This document shows positions 1 to 7,968 of a stretch of 64,000 nucleotides of DNA, one piece after another (the first letter of the stretch is position 1; every line of letters starts with the position of its first letter). Under the pieces are notes generated by a model, which saw nothing but the letters and a program-made list of their open reading frames with translations, made no database searches and had not been told where the DNA came from. The translations under genes were made by a program, and so were the position numbers. The DNA comes from Methanorbis furvi. GTDB taxonomy: Archaea > Halobacteriota > Methanomicrobia > Methanomicrobiales > Methanocorpusculaceae. Where the stretch lies: NCBI RefSeq assembly GCF_032714615.1, contig NZ_JAWDKA010000001.1, positions 282,000-345,999 of the forward strand, given 5' to 3'.

Positions 1-1
1 G

Positions 2-319
2 GAGGTCGTGGTGTTTGCATCTCCGATGTACTTCTGGAGTTTTACTGCGCAGCTGAAGGCATGTGTTGATCGGCTGTTTGCGGTGATGGAGAGCGATCTT
101 CAAAGCTCGAGTGGAAAGGAGTGTATTCTTCTGATGCCTGCCGAGGAGGATTCTGAGAAAAATTTTGCTCCGGTGGTGAGTTATTATCAGACGCTTGCGG
201 AGAATCTTGGATGGAAGGATGTAGGAATGATTCTTGCGGGAGGGCTGATGGAGGTCGGGGATATTTCCGGCAAGCCAATTCTTCTTGAGGCTGAGGCACT
301 CGGGAGGTCAGTTGTATGA
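2..319 (+). CDS. NADPH-dependent FMN reductase-like flavoprotein, 5' truncated
   Basis: C-terminal part of a flavodoxin-fold protein; the reading frame is open to the window edge (the internal GTG at 8 is not a convincing start). The visible part begins in the typical beta-strand and FMN loop (VVFASPMYFWSFTAQLK), followed by the helix VDRLFAV that is usual in the NADPH-dependent FMN reductase and iron-sulfur flavoprotein families. The N-terminal half, where a cysteine cluster would lie, is outside the window, so ISF membership cannot be tested. The stop overlaps the next start (ATGA at 316), so the two flavoproteins are translationally coupled. The same tandem arrangement recurs at 53756-54927. 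Probably a cytosolic electron-transfer or redox-defence protein; the partner is unknown. Confidence 0.8.
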   Translation, partial: EVVVFASPMYFWSFTAQLKACVDRLFAVMESDLQSSSGKECILLMPAEEDSEKNFAPVVSYYQTLAENLGWKDVGMILAGGLMEVGDISGKPILLEAEALGRSVV

Positions 320-936
320 AGGTTTTGTTGATCAACGGGAGTCCGAATAAGGAGGGCTGTACGTTTACGGCGTTGTCCGAGGTTGCAGCAAGCCTGAATC
401 GTCATGATGTCGCAACTGAGATTTTGTATCTTGGGAAGAAACCGATTGCGGGTTGTATTGCCTGCATGAAGTGCCGGGAGACAGGGAAGTGCGCTTTTAA
501 GGATCAGGTGAATGAGGTTGCGGCCCGCCTTGATGAGTTTGATGCGATTGTTTTTGGATCACCAGTGTATTATGCGGGTCCTTCGGGTCAGCTGACTGCG
601 TTTTTGGACCGGTTGTTTTTTTCAAGCGGCGGTAAAATGGCAGGAAAGCTTGGTGCATCGGTTGTGTCCTGCCGGAGAGGCGGTGCGTCTGCTGCGTTTG
701 ATCGGCTGAACAAGTATTTTACGATCAGTAATATGCCGATTGTTTCTTCGCAGTACTGGAATCAGGTTCACGGGTTTACGCCTGAGGATGTGCGAAAGGA
801 TGCGGAGGGTCTTCAGACGATGCGAACGCTTGCGGAAAATATGGCGTGGCTTCTGCGGTGCATTGAGGCTGGAAGAAAGGCGGGCGTTCCGGGGCCTGTG
901 TACGAGGAGCATCTTATGACGAATTTTATTGAGTGA
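316..936 (+). CDS. Iron-sulfur flavoprotein (ISF family)
   Basis: 206 residues, flavodoxin-like. It opens with the FMN-binding strand-loop MKVLLINGSPNKEG and carries a compact cysteine motif C47-x2-C50-x2-C53-x5-C59, the [4Fe-4S] ligand pattern of archaeal iron-sulfur flavoproteins; the second FMN loop is FGSPVYYAGPSGQL (about 80-93). ISF proteins of methanogens move electrons between ferredoxin and oxygen species or other acceptors; the exact acceptor here is unknown. The start overlaps the stop of the upstream flavoprotein (ATGA). A decayed copy of this gene, including the cysteine cluster, lies about 0.5 kb downstream (1475-1649), so the locus has undergone duplication. Confidence 0.88.
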   Translation: MKVLLINGSPNKEGCTFTALSEVAASLNRHDVATEILYLGKKPIAGCIACMKCRETGKCAFKDQVNEVAARLDEFDAIVFGSPVYYAGPSGQLTAFLDRLFFSSGGKMAGKLGASVVSCRRGGASAAFDRLNKYFTISNMPIVSSQYWNQVHGFTPEDVRKDAEGLQTMRTLAENMAWLLRCIEAGRKAGVPGPVYEEHLMTNFIE

Positions 937-986
937 ATTTTTCCGGCGGATTTTTTCCGCTGATTTTTTTCAAAAATTTTTTTGCA

Positions 987-1016
987 GTACCAGAGTTTGA
1001 TCACTGTCTTTATGCT
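987..1016 (+). promoter_or_regulatory. Locus A promoter box 1 (CAGAGTTTGATCAC) plus TATA
   Basis: TACCAGAGTTTGATCACT followed at once by the TATA-like CTTTATGCT, about 30 nt before the ATG at 1044. The same box precedes 3452 (3397-3426), lies at 4853-4882 and precedes 6639 (6582-6613). Here it drives only a truncated gene copy. Confidence 0.6.
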
Positions 1017-1043
1017 GAGCTTCACGCATACAGATGAAATCAT

Positions 1044-1300
1044 ATGAAAAAATTTCAGAGATATTTTTTGCTGATGCTTCTCTGCATAACGATGCTCAGT
1101 TGTTTTGCCTTTTCGGTTTCTGCTGCCCCGAACGATATTTCGCCTGAGGATCGTGAGTTTATTGAAAGAACATCATCTGACTACCTGAGAGTCTCTCCAA
1201 AAAATCCTGCTGACCGACTGAGTGCTGATACCCTGGAAATGGCGTAGGGTATTCCTTACTGCGAGAATATTTCGAGTTCTGATGAGAAGATCTGATATCT
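1044..1300 (+). pseudogene. Truncated copy of the locus A secreted ectodomain protein
   Basis: A 67-codon frame starts with the same signal peptide as the gene at 3452 (MKKFQRYFLLMLLCITMLSC) and the same AAPxDIS mature start, then jumps straight to PKNPADRLSADTLEMA, which is residues 251-265 of the 3452 protein. About 200 residues are therefore deleted, and the frame stops where the homologue continues into its second domain; similarity decays after the stop. The promoter and first 150 bases are nearly identical to 3397-3545, so this is a recent partial duplicate. A secreted 40-residue peptide could still be made, but it lacks the folded domain. Confidence 0.75.
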
Positions 1301-1474
1301 TCTAAGGAAAGATTTCTGAAATTTTTCACTGTGGAGGTCATAATATGGCTAAAAATATGACGAACGAAAGAGCATATGCAATCCTTGCTGTTCGGCAGAA
1401 TCGAATTTTTCGACGGCGACAAAGGTGTTTTGTGATCTCCGAAATAAGTATGATCTGGCAGTTAATCCGTACAG

Positions 1475-1649
1475 AAGAAAGGAGTACTCTGAGGTTCTGG
1501 TGTTGTTTGAGGTTGTAGTCGCATTGAACCGCCATGATGTCGAGACTGAGATTTTGTATCTTGAAAAAATATCTTGAAAAAAATTTATTGCCGAATGTAT
1601 TGCCTGTAGGAAGTGCTGAGATACTGGTAGGTGCACATTCCATTCATAA
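1475..1649 (+). pseudogene. Decayed iron-sulfur flavoprotein gene fragment
   Basis: This stretch aligns at DNA level with bases ~330-500, for example GCCATGATGTCGAGACTGAG against GTCATGATGTCGCAACTGAG. It translates to ECIACRKC-stop-DTGRCTF, the decayed cysteine cluster of the ISF gene, with an in-frame TGA and a small insertion before the cluster. No open frame remains. Upstream, 1332-1470 has an SD-like GGAGGT and an ATG at 1345 but only a short unrecognised frame. With 1044-1300 this looks like the remains of a duplicated ISF/secreted-protein block. Confidence 0.7.
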
Positions 1650-1681
1650 ATTATATAATATTTTAAAACCTTAATTAAACT

Positions 1682-2227
1682 ATGGAGATCGTATGGTTCA
1701 TTTCTCTCTTGGCTTTGTGTATTGGGATTTTTGTTTTGGTAATTATATCTCTGTATTATCGAAATCTCTCAATAAAAATGCGTTCAGACGTACAGAAATT
1801 GAAAAAAACTCCTATCGCCCAAATTGGAGATAGATGGGATTGGGAATATGTTACCGACGCATCAAATCCTGAAATATTTAATAAGGATTCATTTGTAATT
1901 TCTGACGAATTTTACAATCGATTAGGTTATTCTGAGAATAGTGGTAAATTCAATCGTAAAAGGCATAGTGATATTTATAGTTATTTAAACACATCCAATC
2001 CAAAAAACGTTCAAATGTTTGCTGGATTTATCGGCGAATTGCTCATGTCAACAAAAACATATGACGTAAAATGTGTAATGGTAGAATTCAAGACTGTTAG
2101 CGGAGATATTGATGGAGTTTTGAAGGGTATCGTCTTTGGATATGTTGATGAGATGTTGAATGATCCTCTCATACCTCGCCATCTTCAGGGAATGTTTTTG
2201 CCTCTTAACAATTTGGAGGAAAAATGA
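1682..2227 (+). CDS. Membrane-anchored protein of unknown function
   Basis: 181 residues; not recognised. Residues ~4-28 form one hydrophobic segment (WFISLLALCIGIFVLVIISL), followed by a basic stretch and a soluble domain of about 150 residues, so the topology is an N-terminal anchor with a probably cytoplasmic domain. It is markedly AT-rich compared with the housekeeping genes in the window, as is its partner downstream, which suggests transfer. The stop overlaps the start of the pentapeptide-repeat gene (ATGA at 2224), so the two are co-translated and probably act together. Confidence 0.7.
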   Translation: MEIVWFISLLALCIGIFVLVIISLYYRNLSIKMRSDVQKLKKTPIAQIGDRWDWEYVTDASNPEIFNKDSFVISDEFYNRLGYSENSGKFNRKRHSDIYSYLNTSNPKNVQMFAGFIGELLMSTKTYDVKCVMVEFKTVSGDIDGVLKGIVFGYVDEMLNDPLIPRHLQGMFLPLNNLEEK

Positions 2228-3246
2228 ATCCTTTACATTATGCCAAACTCATGCAAACAAAAAATACAAAAGAATGGAATGAATGGAGACAGGAAGAGCG
2301 AAAAAAAGGAAGATCCGTTGTAGAATTAGCTGGTGCGTACGTTAGGAGTGCATCTTTTCCTCCATACGAAGACGAAAAAAGTAAAAAATTAGTAGGATTA
2401 GATTTGAAAGATGCGGATTTGCGATATTCAAATTTTGTTGGGTCTACTTTGATCAGTGCTGATTTTACTGGTGCAGATCTTACTGGTGCAAATTTTACAT
2501 GGGCAAATTTATCAAATTGTATATTTAAATCAGTAAATCTCTCTCATTCACATTTTGAAAAAACAGTGTTGACTGGGACTAAAATTTGGTCTAGCAATCT
2601 AAGCAGTACGTCCTTTGACTTCTCAGTTGTTGATGGTGGTACGCTTATATTTAGTTGTGATATTAGTAATTCCACGAGTTTTCTTGGTGTCGGCCTAAAT
2701 TCTGCACGAATTGATACTCAGATGTTACCATACCTGCAATATGCAATTCGAAAAAAAAGTTGGGAAAGTTGGTATCAGGACACAATATTCAATATTTATA
2801 ATGAGAATATTGAGGGAAATGATGTTCCTCAGGAAACTGAAAAATATTCTTTTTCAGAAAAAGTGTCAAAATTTATGTTCTTGATGTATAAAAATCTTGT
2901 AAAATTATTCTGGATATGTTCAGATTATGGAGGGAGTACACTTAGAATTATTGGTTTTTTTGTGTTAGTAAATATAGTATTCTCCATGATATATCACTCA
3001 TTTGGAATCGTTCAAGTGGCATCTCCCTTTTTTTTCACAGCAATACCTCAAACATTTTTAGTTGTTTTTGGCATAATTCCCATTGATCTCTCACCTGTAC
3101 CAAACGTATTATTACATATCGCTGTGATGTTTCACGTGATCTTGGGTTATCTACTGTTAGCCGCTTTGGTCACGCGTCTGTCGATATTATTTCAATCAAC
3201 TGGGCCTGACAAGTTACACTGGAGAAAGAAATTTTACGAAAAATAA
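2224..3246 (+). CDS. Pentapeptide-repeat protein with C-terminal pore-like membrane domain
   Basis: 340 residues. Residues ~55-140 are pentapeptide repeats (A[DN]LxxxxF: DADLRYSNF, GADLTGANF, WANLSNCIF, SVNLSHSHF), predicted to form a right-handed quadrilateral beta-helix. Two hydrophobic segments follow (~238-262 and ~297-322) with a hydrophobic re-entrant-like stretch between them (SPFFFTAIPQTFLVVFG), and a positively charged tail. The layout resembles two-helix ion-channel modules found in other pentapeptide membrane proteins, but there is no potassium filter TVGYG, so selectivity is unknown. Very AT-rich; coupled to the anchored protein at 1682. Membrane location is well supported, channel function is inference. 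Confidence 0.75.
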   Translation: MNPLHYAKLMQTKNTKEWNEWRQEERKKGRSVVELAGAYVRSASFPPYEDEKSKKLVGLDLKDADLRYSNFVGSTLISADFTGADLTGANFTWANLSNCIFKSVNLSHSHFEKTVLTGTKIWSSNLSSTSFDFSVVDGGTLIFSCDISNSTSFLGVGLNSARIDTQMLPYLQYAIRKKSWESWYQDTIFNIYNENIEGNDVPQETEKYSFSEKVSKFMFLMYKNLVKLFWICSDYGGSTLRIIGFFVLVNIVFSMIYHSFGIVQVASPFFFTAIPQTFLVVFGIIPIDLSPVPNVLLHIAVMFHVILGYLLLAALVTRLSILFQSTGPDKLHWRKKFYEK

Positions 3247-3396
3247 TCATATTCCAATTTAATTAATTTTTGATTTTTATAATGCTTTTATGTATTTATT
3301 GGTTTGTTATGACGTCATTAGTAGTTACACAATCTCTAATTTTTTGGATGGTATATCCAAAACTATTTTTTTCGAATTGTGCTCATTTTTTGCAGT

Positions 3397-3426
3397 ACCA
3401 GAGTTTGATCACTGTCTTTATACTGA
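3397..3426 (+). promoter_or_regulatory. Locus A promoter box 2
   Basis: ACCAGAGTTTGATCACTG followed by CTTTATACTG, about 30 nt before the ATG at 3452; identical to the box at 987 apart from one TATA base. The spacing fits an archaeal TATA at about -26. Confidence 0.65.
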
Positions 3427-3451
3427 GCTTCACGCATACAGATGAAATCAT

Positions 3452-4813
3452 ATGAAAAAATTTCAGAGATATTTTTTGCTGATGCTTCTCTGCATAACGA
3501 TGCTCAGTTGTTTTTCCCTTTCGGTGTCCGCTGCCCCGAGCGATATTTCCTCTGAGGACAGAGCACTCATTGAAAAATACTCTCCGGCTTTCGGGGAACC
3601 GTTTCCCAATCCTGCTCTGCTGAAAGAGTATCAGGAAAATGATGCCCCCTACATTATTTTTGTGAATGAGATTGAGAACTCAGCTCCACCAAACTGGCGG
3701 ATGATTCAGATGTTGTACCATGATCCGGTACTGGATGAGTTTCTGTTGTCCATTGATCACACCGGCATCAGCCGCGACTCTGTCAGGCCAAAAAATCAGG
3801 AACGCGAATCAATATCCCATGTTGGCCGCGATGCGTCAGGATTTGAGAATCTCTCAGATGCAGTGAGGGATTATATGCTGACGGATTTTCTGTTCTGTTA
3901 TCCAAACGAAACGGAGATTGTAACCAACATCACCGCTGGCGAGCTGTTTGAGACAATGGAAACAACATTTCGCTGCGTTGGTCTGAGCGGATCCGGAAAT
4001 CTGGATGTGTTTGTCCGGCATGCAGCAATCGATGATACGGGAAATTTTTACCGGACTTGTGATCTGATCAATATGAAACGGTATCTGCAAAAAATTGCGT
4101 CGCAGAACGGGTATGATGAGTTTGGCGTGCTGCCGGTTCAGTTTATGGATATCGATGATGCTTTTTCAACGATCAGGGCTGAATCTGAGATTGTGACATT
4201 TCCAAAAAATCCTGCTGACCGAGTGAATGCCGACACGCTGGAGATGGCACAACAGATTCCCTCCCGCTCGTCAATTGATTTGGCGAATGCGAACAATGAT
4301 CGCATAAAAATTGATGCCGGACCTGAGGTTCCGCAGCTCTCTCCTGACTGGACAACGGTCACGATGTTTTATTTTGATCCTGCGGTCTCGTTTCTGAAGG
4401 ACGGCCTGTATGCGAACGTTGATTCTGAGCTTCCGAAAGAGAGCAGGGAGTTTGTCCTCTCCGACTTTCCACATTATGATCGATGCGGCACGTTCGTTAT
4501 CAGCGATGTAACGCTTGGAGAACTTCTCAATGATACCGATCTACAGTATCGTGGATACAGAATCAGTAACTCAGGATATCTGGAGGTCTTAATTGCCTCT
4601 TCATCCAATTACTCAGAAAAGGATCTGCTGAACATCTATAATGTTATTCAGAAGGTTGCATTTCTGAACGGGTATGATACCGCGATTCCAATCATTTTCC
4701 TTGAAGCGCCGGAGTATGATATCTGGATCGTTCCGGTCGAGTCGTCTGATATGGCACATGTGGAAAAGAGTATCTGGGAAAGAATTTTAGAGTGGTTGGG
4801 AGAATGGTGGTAA
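3452..4813 (+). CDS. Secreted protein with two tandem copies of the locus A ectodomain
   Basis: 453 residues. Signal peptide 1-28 (basic MKKFQR, hydrophobic core, SVSAAP). Two homologous domains follow, about 63-235 and 275-420. Each contains a DPxxxFL segment, an I/VTxGELxxxx motif (ITAGELFETM; VTLGELLNDT) and a closing half of the form SGxLeV-(~15-25)-IxxxxQKxAxxNGYD-xxxPxxFx. The last half is the same as the region preceding the protease of the 5116 product, so this protein is two propeptide-like domains without a protease. It could bind or inhibit the protease, or be a separate surface sensor; both are inference. The tail is Trp-rich (WERILEWLGEWW). Driven by its own locus A box. Confidence 0.8.
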   Translation: MKKFQRYFLLMLLCITMLSCFSLSVSAAPSDISSEDRALIEKYSPAFGEPFPNPALLKEYQENDAPYIIFVNEIENSAPPNWRMIQMLYHDPVLDEFLLSIDHTGISRDSVRPKNQERESISHVGRDASGFENLSDAVRDYMLTDFLFCYPNETEIVTNITAGELFETMETTFRCVGLSGSGNLDVFVRHAAIDDTGNFYRTCDLINMKRYLQKIASQNGYDEFGVLPVQFMDIDDAFSTIRAESEIVTFPKNPADRVNADTLEMAQQIPSRSSIDLANANNDRIKIDAGPEVPQLSPDWTTVTMFYFDPAVSFLKDGLYANVDSELPKESREFVLSDFPHYDRCGTFVISDVTLGELLNDTDLQYRGYRISNSGYLEVLIASSSNYSEKDLLNIYNVIQKVAFLNGYDTAIPIIFLEAPEYDIWIVPVESSDMAHVEKSIWERILEWLGEWW

Positions 4814-4852
4814 ATTTTTTTCTTACTCAATTACTAACCATCATTTTTTGAA

Positions 4853-4882
4853 ATTCTAGAGTGTGCTCACTATCTTTATGCT
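4853..4882 (+). promoter_or_regulatory. Locus A promoter box 3, distant from its gene
   Basis: TTCTAGAGTGTGCTCACTAT then CTTTATGCTT. The next gene starts 235 bases on at 5116, so either there is a long leader or the box is a leftover; a nearer TATA-like TGTTTATAGG lies at about 5062-5072. The rest of 4814-5115 shows no coding or structural signal that I can support. Confidence 0.5.
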
Positions 4883-5115
4883 TCTTTTTTTAACAATAGA
4901 AATATGTATGACTGAATGGTAAAACAACAGTCATCACAATGAATTGGGTGGTGGAGATTGATGAAAATCAAACTCCTGTTCATTTATGATACATTTTGTG
5001 TGAAATAGATGAATAGCTGTCCATTTCTCCCAATAATACGATGTTTGCATTTTTGTGATGTCGTGTTTATAGGTGAAGTATGAATAATGAAAGAAAAAAA
5101 TGAGATGACTTTGTT

Positions 5116-6456
5116 ATGAAAAAATTTCAGAAGAATTTTTTGTTGATGCTGTTTTGCATCTTTGCATTGACTTGCATGGTCTCGGCAGTGATTGCGGCCC
5201 CAAGTGATCTTAGCATTGATGAACAGCAGATGGTACAGCAGCTTCCCTCCCAGGAAGCAATAGATCGTTCAAATGCATATAACGATCTGGTAAAAATCGA
5301 TTCAGGTGATGAAGTACCGGTTCTTTCTCCTAACTGGGTAACTGTTCAGACATTTTTTTATGATCCTTCTATGAAATTTCTGAATGATGGCTTACTTCTT
5401 ACAGGATCAAACAGAAATCGATTATCGGGGTATTCAGATGAGTACAAAAATCTCGTTCTTTCCAACCTCCAGTATTATGATCAAAATAATAATTATGTAA
5501 CTGGTGACATCACTCTTGGCGAGCTTCTTGATATGACCGACACCACATTCTGGAGTTATGGAATGAGTAGCTCTGGATACCTCGAAGTTCGTGTTGATAC
5601 ATTGTCTCCCTATTCACAAAATGACATGGTAAATATCTACAATCTTATTCAGAAAACAGCTTCAATGAATGGATATAATATGGGTATTCCTGTGATTTTT
5701 CTTGAAGCTACAATTATTACGCCTGACATGATTTCTTCCGTCCCAAGTAGTGCTTTAGTTTTGGAACAAAATGCAGAATTAAGAAGTAAACTGGATCGGA
5801 TAAGACCCCTTTGGGGTGGTATTTACGCAGAAAATCAATATGGTTCCAGCACTATTGGTTTTTCTGCAAAGGACAGATCCGGAAATTATGGTATCGTAAC
5901 CTGTGGACACATTAATCCTGTTGGAGCGAGAATTTATCAGCCTTATCGGTCAACAGAAAACAACTTCATCGGTACGGTCACTTCACGTTCATTAGCCACA
6001 GTGGATGCGGCTTGGATTAAATGTAGCAGTGGTGTCACCAGCGAAGGTAAAATCAACGGTGGGTATTCATTTGCTGAGGGAATAAACGTCAATAGTTACG
6101 GACCCATAGATGTCAACAAGAACGTAAGAATCAGTGGTTATGTCTGTGGTAATATGGATGCATCATATGCTAGAGTCGAAACTACTGCATTTCCTATTAC
6201 CAACAATTGTGATCAAGCTGATTCAGATCGTGGTTATGTCTCTATTCAGAACGCAATTATTTTGACTGGCACCCTCCAAAGCGGTGATAGTGGATCTCCT
6301 GTATATCAGACCTACGATGAATCAATTTTTGGAAACAAACACAAATTGATCGGTACTGTTTCCGGTACGTTTACCGATGGTGGTGGTCAGAGAATTATTG
6401 TTCAGCCCTTGCAACCTATTCTCGATAAACTTCAGGTCACTCCTATTACTGTTTGA
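5116..6456 (+). CDS. Secreted trypsin-like serine protease with N-terminal propeptide-like domain
   Basis: 446 residues. Signal peptide 1-28 (MKKFQKNFLL...VIAAP). Residues ~45-197 are the same domain as in the 3452 protein (ITLGELLDMT; SSGYLEVRVD; YNLIQKTASMNGYN; IPVIFLEA). After a linker with charged helix (~205-232) comes a chymotrypsin-fold protease, ~233-440, with a readable triad: His265 in IVTCGHINP, Asp297 in TVDAAW, Ser392 in LQSGDSGSPVY. The order propeptide-protease and the beta-alpha-beta look of the N-domain resemble alpha-lytic-type proteases, whose pro-region assists folding and then inhibits. Secreted outside the cytoplasmic membrane. Base composition is more AT-rich than the flanking housekeeping genes. 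Protease call is strong; role of the N-domain is inference. Confidence 0.88.
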   Translation: MKKFQKNFLLMLFCIFALTCMVSAVIAAPSDLSIDEQQMVQQLPSQEAIDRSNAYNDLVKIDSGDEVPVLSPNWVTVQTFFYDPSMKFLNDGLLLTGSNRNRLSGYSDEYKNLVLSNLQYYDQNNNYVTGDITLGELLDMTDTTFWSYGMSSSGYLEVRVDTLSPYSQNDMVNIYNLIQKTASMNGYNMGIPVIFLEATIITPDMISSVPSSALVLEQNAELRSKLDRIRPLWGGIYAENQYGSSTIGFSAKDRSGNYGIVTCGHINPVGARIYQPYRSTENNFIGTVTSRSLATVDAAWIKCSSGVTSEGKINGGYSFAEGINVNSYGPIDVNKNVRISGYVCGNMDASYARVETTAFPITNNCDQADSDRGYVSIQNAIILTGTLQSGDSGSPVYQTYDESIFGNKHKLIGTVSGTFTDGGGQRIIVQPLQPILDKLQVTPITV

Positions 6457-6581
6457 TTTCCCCAATTATATGTGGGTGTAATTTCTTGGATAGAGTCAAT
6501 CCTCTTCCTCATTTTTTCGTGTAATTTTCGTTTGTTTGTCATAATTCGCAGCTACTGATACACACATACATGATGAGTGTT

Positions 6582-6613
6582 ATTCTAGAGTATGCTCACA
6601 CATTTCATATATT
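6582..6613 (+). promoter_or_regulatory. Locus A promoter box 4
   Basis: ATTCTAGAGTATGCTCACAC followed by TTTCATATATTA, about 26 nt before the ATG at 6639. It heads the operon containing the membrane-tethered regulator at 7097, which suggests autoregulation. Confidence 0.6.
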
Positions 6614-6638
6614 ACGATGATCCATTTTATCACACATT

Positions 6639-7097
6639 ATGAAATGGATTTACGCGGTTTTTGGAATATTTCTTTTACTAGCATTATGTTCCATTCCGGT
6701 CGCAGCTGTAGATGATCTAACTGTATCTGAATATCAGATAATGCCGTGGTTCGATAGTTCTGTTTCAGAACTTCGTTCTTCCCAGTCCTCATCTGTTGTG
6801 CAAAACGGGGTGGAGAAATTTGATTACTATGTGTCCTCCGGATGCAAACAACTGGACATCAAAGTATCTTGGGATTTATTACCGAATTACAACTCACTGA
6901 CTCTCAGACTCTTCACTCCAAAGGGTTTTCTTGTGGGAGAATACACTGATACCTATGAATCATCCGTCAAAAACGGAATCATTCCGATAGCAATTACCTC
7001 GTCATCTCCTCTTGAAAGTGGGTACTGGCGCAGTGAGGTAGTTGGAACAAAAGTATCAGGTTCTCAGCCATTCAACATAATTATTAACAGTCGTTAA
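6639..7097 (+). CDS. Secreted beta-sandwich protein, partner of membrane regulator
   Basis: 152 residues. Signal peptide 1-23 (MKWIYAVFGIFLLLALCSIPVAA). The mature part (~40-150) is beta-rich and shaped like a proprotein-convertase P-domain or PPC-type sandwich: KQLDIKVSW, SLTLRLFTPKG, IPIAITSSSPLESGYW, VVGTKVSGSQPFNI. The same segment is found as the C-terminal domain of the protein at 17422 (RISVDLQW, LSITIYSPD, PEGVAEGEWW, IQGVKVDGVQNYTI). In both places the gene directly precedes a membrane-tethered winged-helix regulator, so it may be an exterior sensor or ligand-binding partner. The stop overlaps the next ATG by one base. Confidence 0.75.
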   Translation: MKWIYAVFGIFLLLALCSIPVAAVDDLTVSEYQIMPWFDSSVSELRSSQSSSVVQNGVEKFDYYVSSGCKQLDIKVSWDLLPNYNSLTLRLFTPKGFLVGEYTDTYESSVKNGIIPIAITSSSPLESGYWRSEVVGTKVSGSQPFNIIINSR

Positions 7098-7933
7098 TGT
7101 CCTCCCGTAAATCTTTCCTGAGAATTGTTTGCCTTGCCTTGCTGTTTGTTTGTATAAGCGTCAGCTCGGTAACAGCTGCTCAGGAAGGAGTCGTATATTT
7201 TCCCCTCTCCGGCATCACCGTCTCCCCAGGAGATCCTGATCTCATCTCAGATGGAATGGATGATGAAAATCCTATTATCGAAGTCACCGGCTTTGACTTC
7301 TCCAAACCCGCCTTCGTCGCCCTCTTTCTGGATCTTTTCAACATCCATGATATCCCGGTATGGGCAGCAGAAGGCATTGCCCTTGCCCTTGCAGTTTTTA
7401 CCGGAGGTTTTGCTGCATTTCTCTTTACCCGCAGAAAACTTTCCGAAGACCCGGCCTCCCGCCCGATGCAGATACTTGCCTTCATCACCGAGCATCACGG
7501 ATGCCGGCAGTCTGACATCATCACTGGTACCGGTTTTTCCCGCGGCTCTGTTTCGTACAATCTGATACGTCTTATTCGGAAGAAGAAAATCCGAAAAATT
7601 GACGGAGAGGAGGCGGTGACCTATGTTCCTGCCGGAACCAAATATGATGAAAAGGATCTTGGTCTGGTACTTCTCACTCATGAAAAGCCGCTGAAAATTT
7701 TTACCGTCATTGCCAAAAATCCCGGCATCTCGCAAAAGCAGATTGGCGAACGTACCGGACTTCCAACAAGCACTCTGAGGTGGCATCTATCCCGTCTTGA
7801 AAAATATCAGGTGATCTGCATGGAAAAAGATCGAAACCTGACGCAGTACACTGCTTCTCAGAAGTACGCGGATCAGTACGGATTTTCTGGCGAACATGAA
7901 AAATCTGATTCTGCAAAAACTCAATCGTCGTGA
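7097..7933 (+). CDS. Membrane-tethered transcriptional regulator with two winged-helix domains
   Basis: 278 residues. Signal or first membrane segment ~8-28, a short exterior loop (~29-87, ends in FDFSKPAFVALFLDLFN), a second membrane helix ~88-110, then two cytoplasmic winged helices: ~121-180 (GCRQSDIITGTGFSRGSVSYNLIRLIRKKKI) and ~195-253 (PGISQKQIGERTGLPTSTLRWHLSRLEKYQVI). The motif [ST]xGSVSYNLxxL / TSTLRWHLxRL is typical of archaeal ArsR/MarR-like one-component regulators. The DNA-binding part is held at the membrane, so signal input from outside is likely. It is coupled to the beta-sandwich gene 6639 and lies behind locus A box 4. Relatives in this window are at 18185 and 34316. Confidence 0.85.
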   Translation: MSSRKSFLRIVCLALLFVCISVSSVTAAQEGVVYFPLSGITVSPGDPDLISDGMDDENPIIEVTGFDFSKPAFVALFLDLFNIHDIPVWAAEGIALALAVFTGGFAAFLFTRRKLSEDPASRPMQILAFITEHHGCRQSDIITGTGFSRGSVSYNLIRLIRKKKIRKIDGEEAVTYVPAGTKYDEKDLGLVLLTHEKPLKIFTVIAKNPGISQKQIGERTGLPTSTLRWHLSRLEKYQVICMEKDRNLTQYTASQKYADQYGFSGEHEKSDSAKTQSS

Positions 7934-7968
7934 TAAGAAAATTCTTCGGCATTGAAAAATTTCTCTGA

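Noticed and set aside
3270..3455. 61-residue hydrophobic frame before the 3452 gene
   Set aside because: It spans the promoter box and TATA of 3452, has no ribosome site, and its end is the start of the next gene.
5116..6456. Locus A as a defence island
   Set aside because: A secreted protease and exoproteins with signal peptides fit surface biology; no nuclease, helicase or restriction gene is present.
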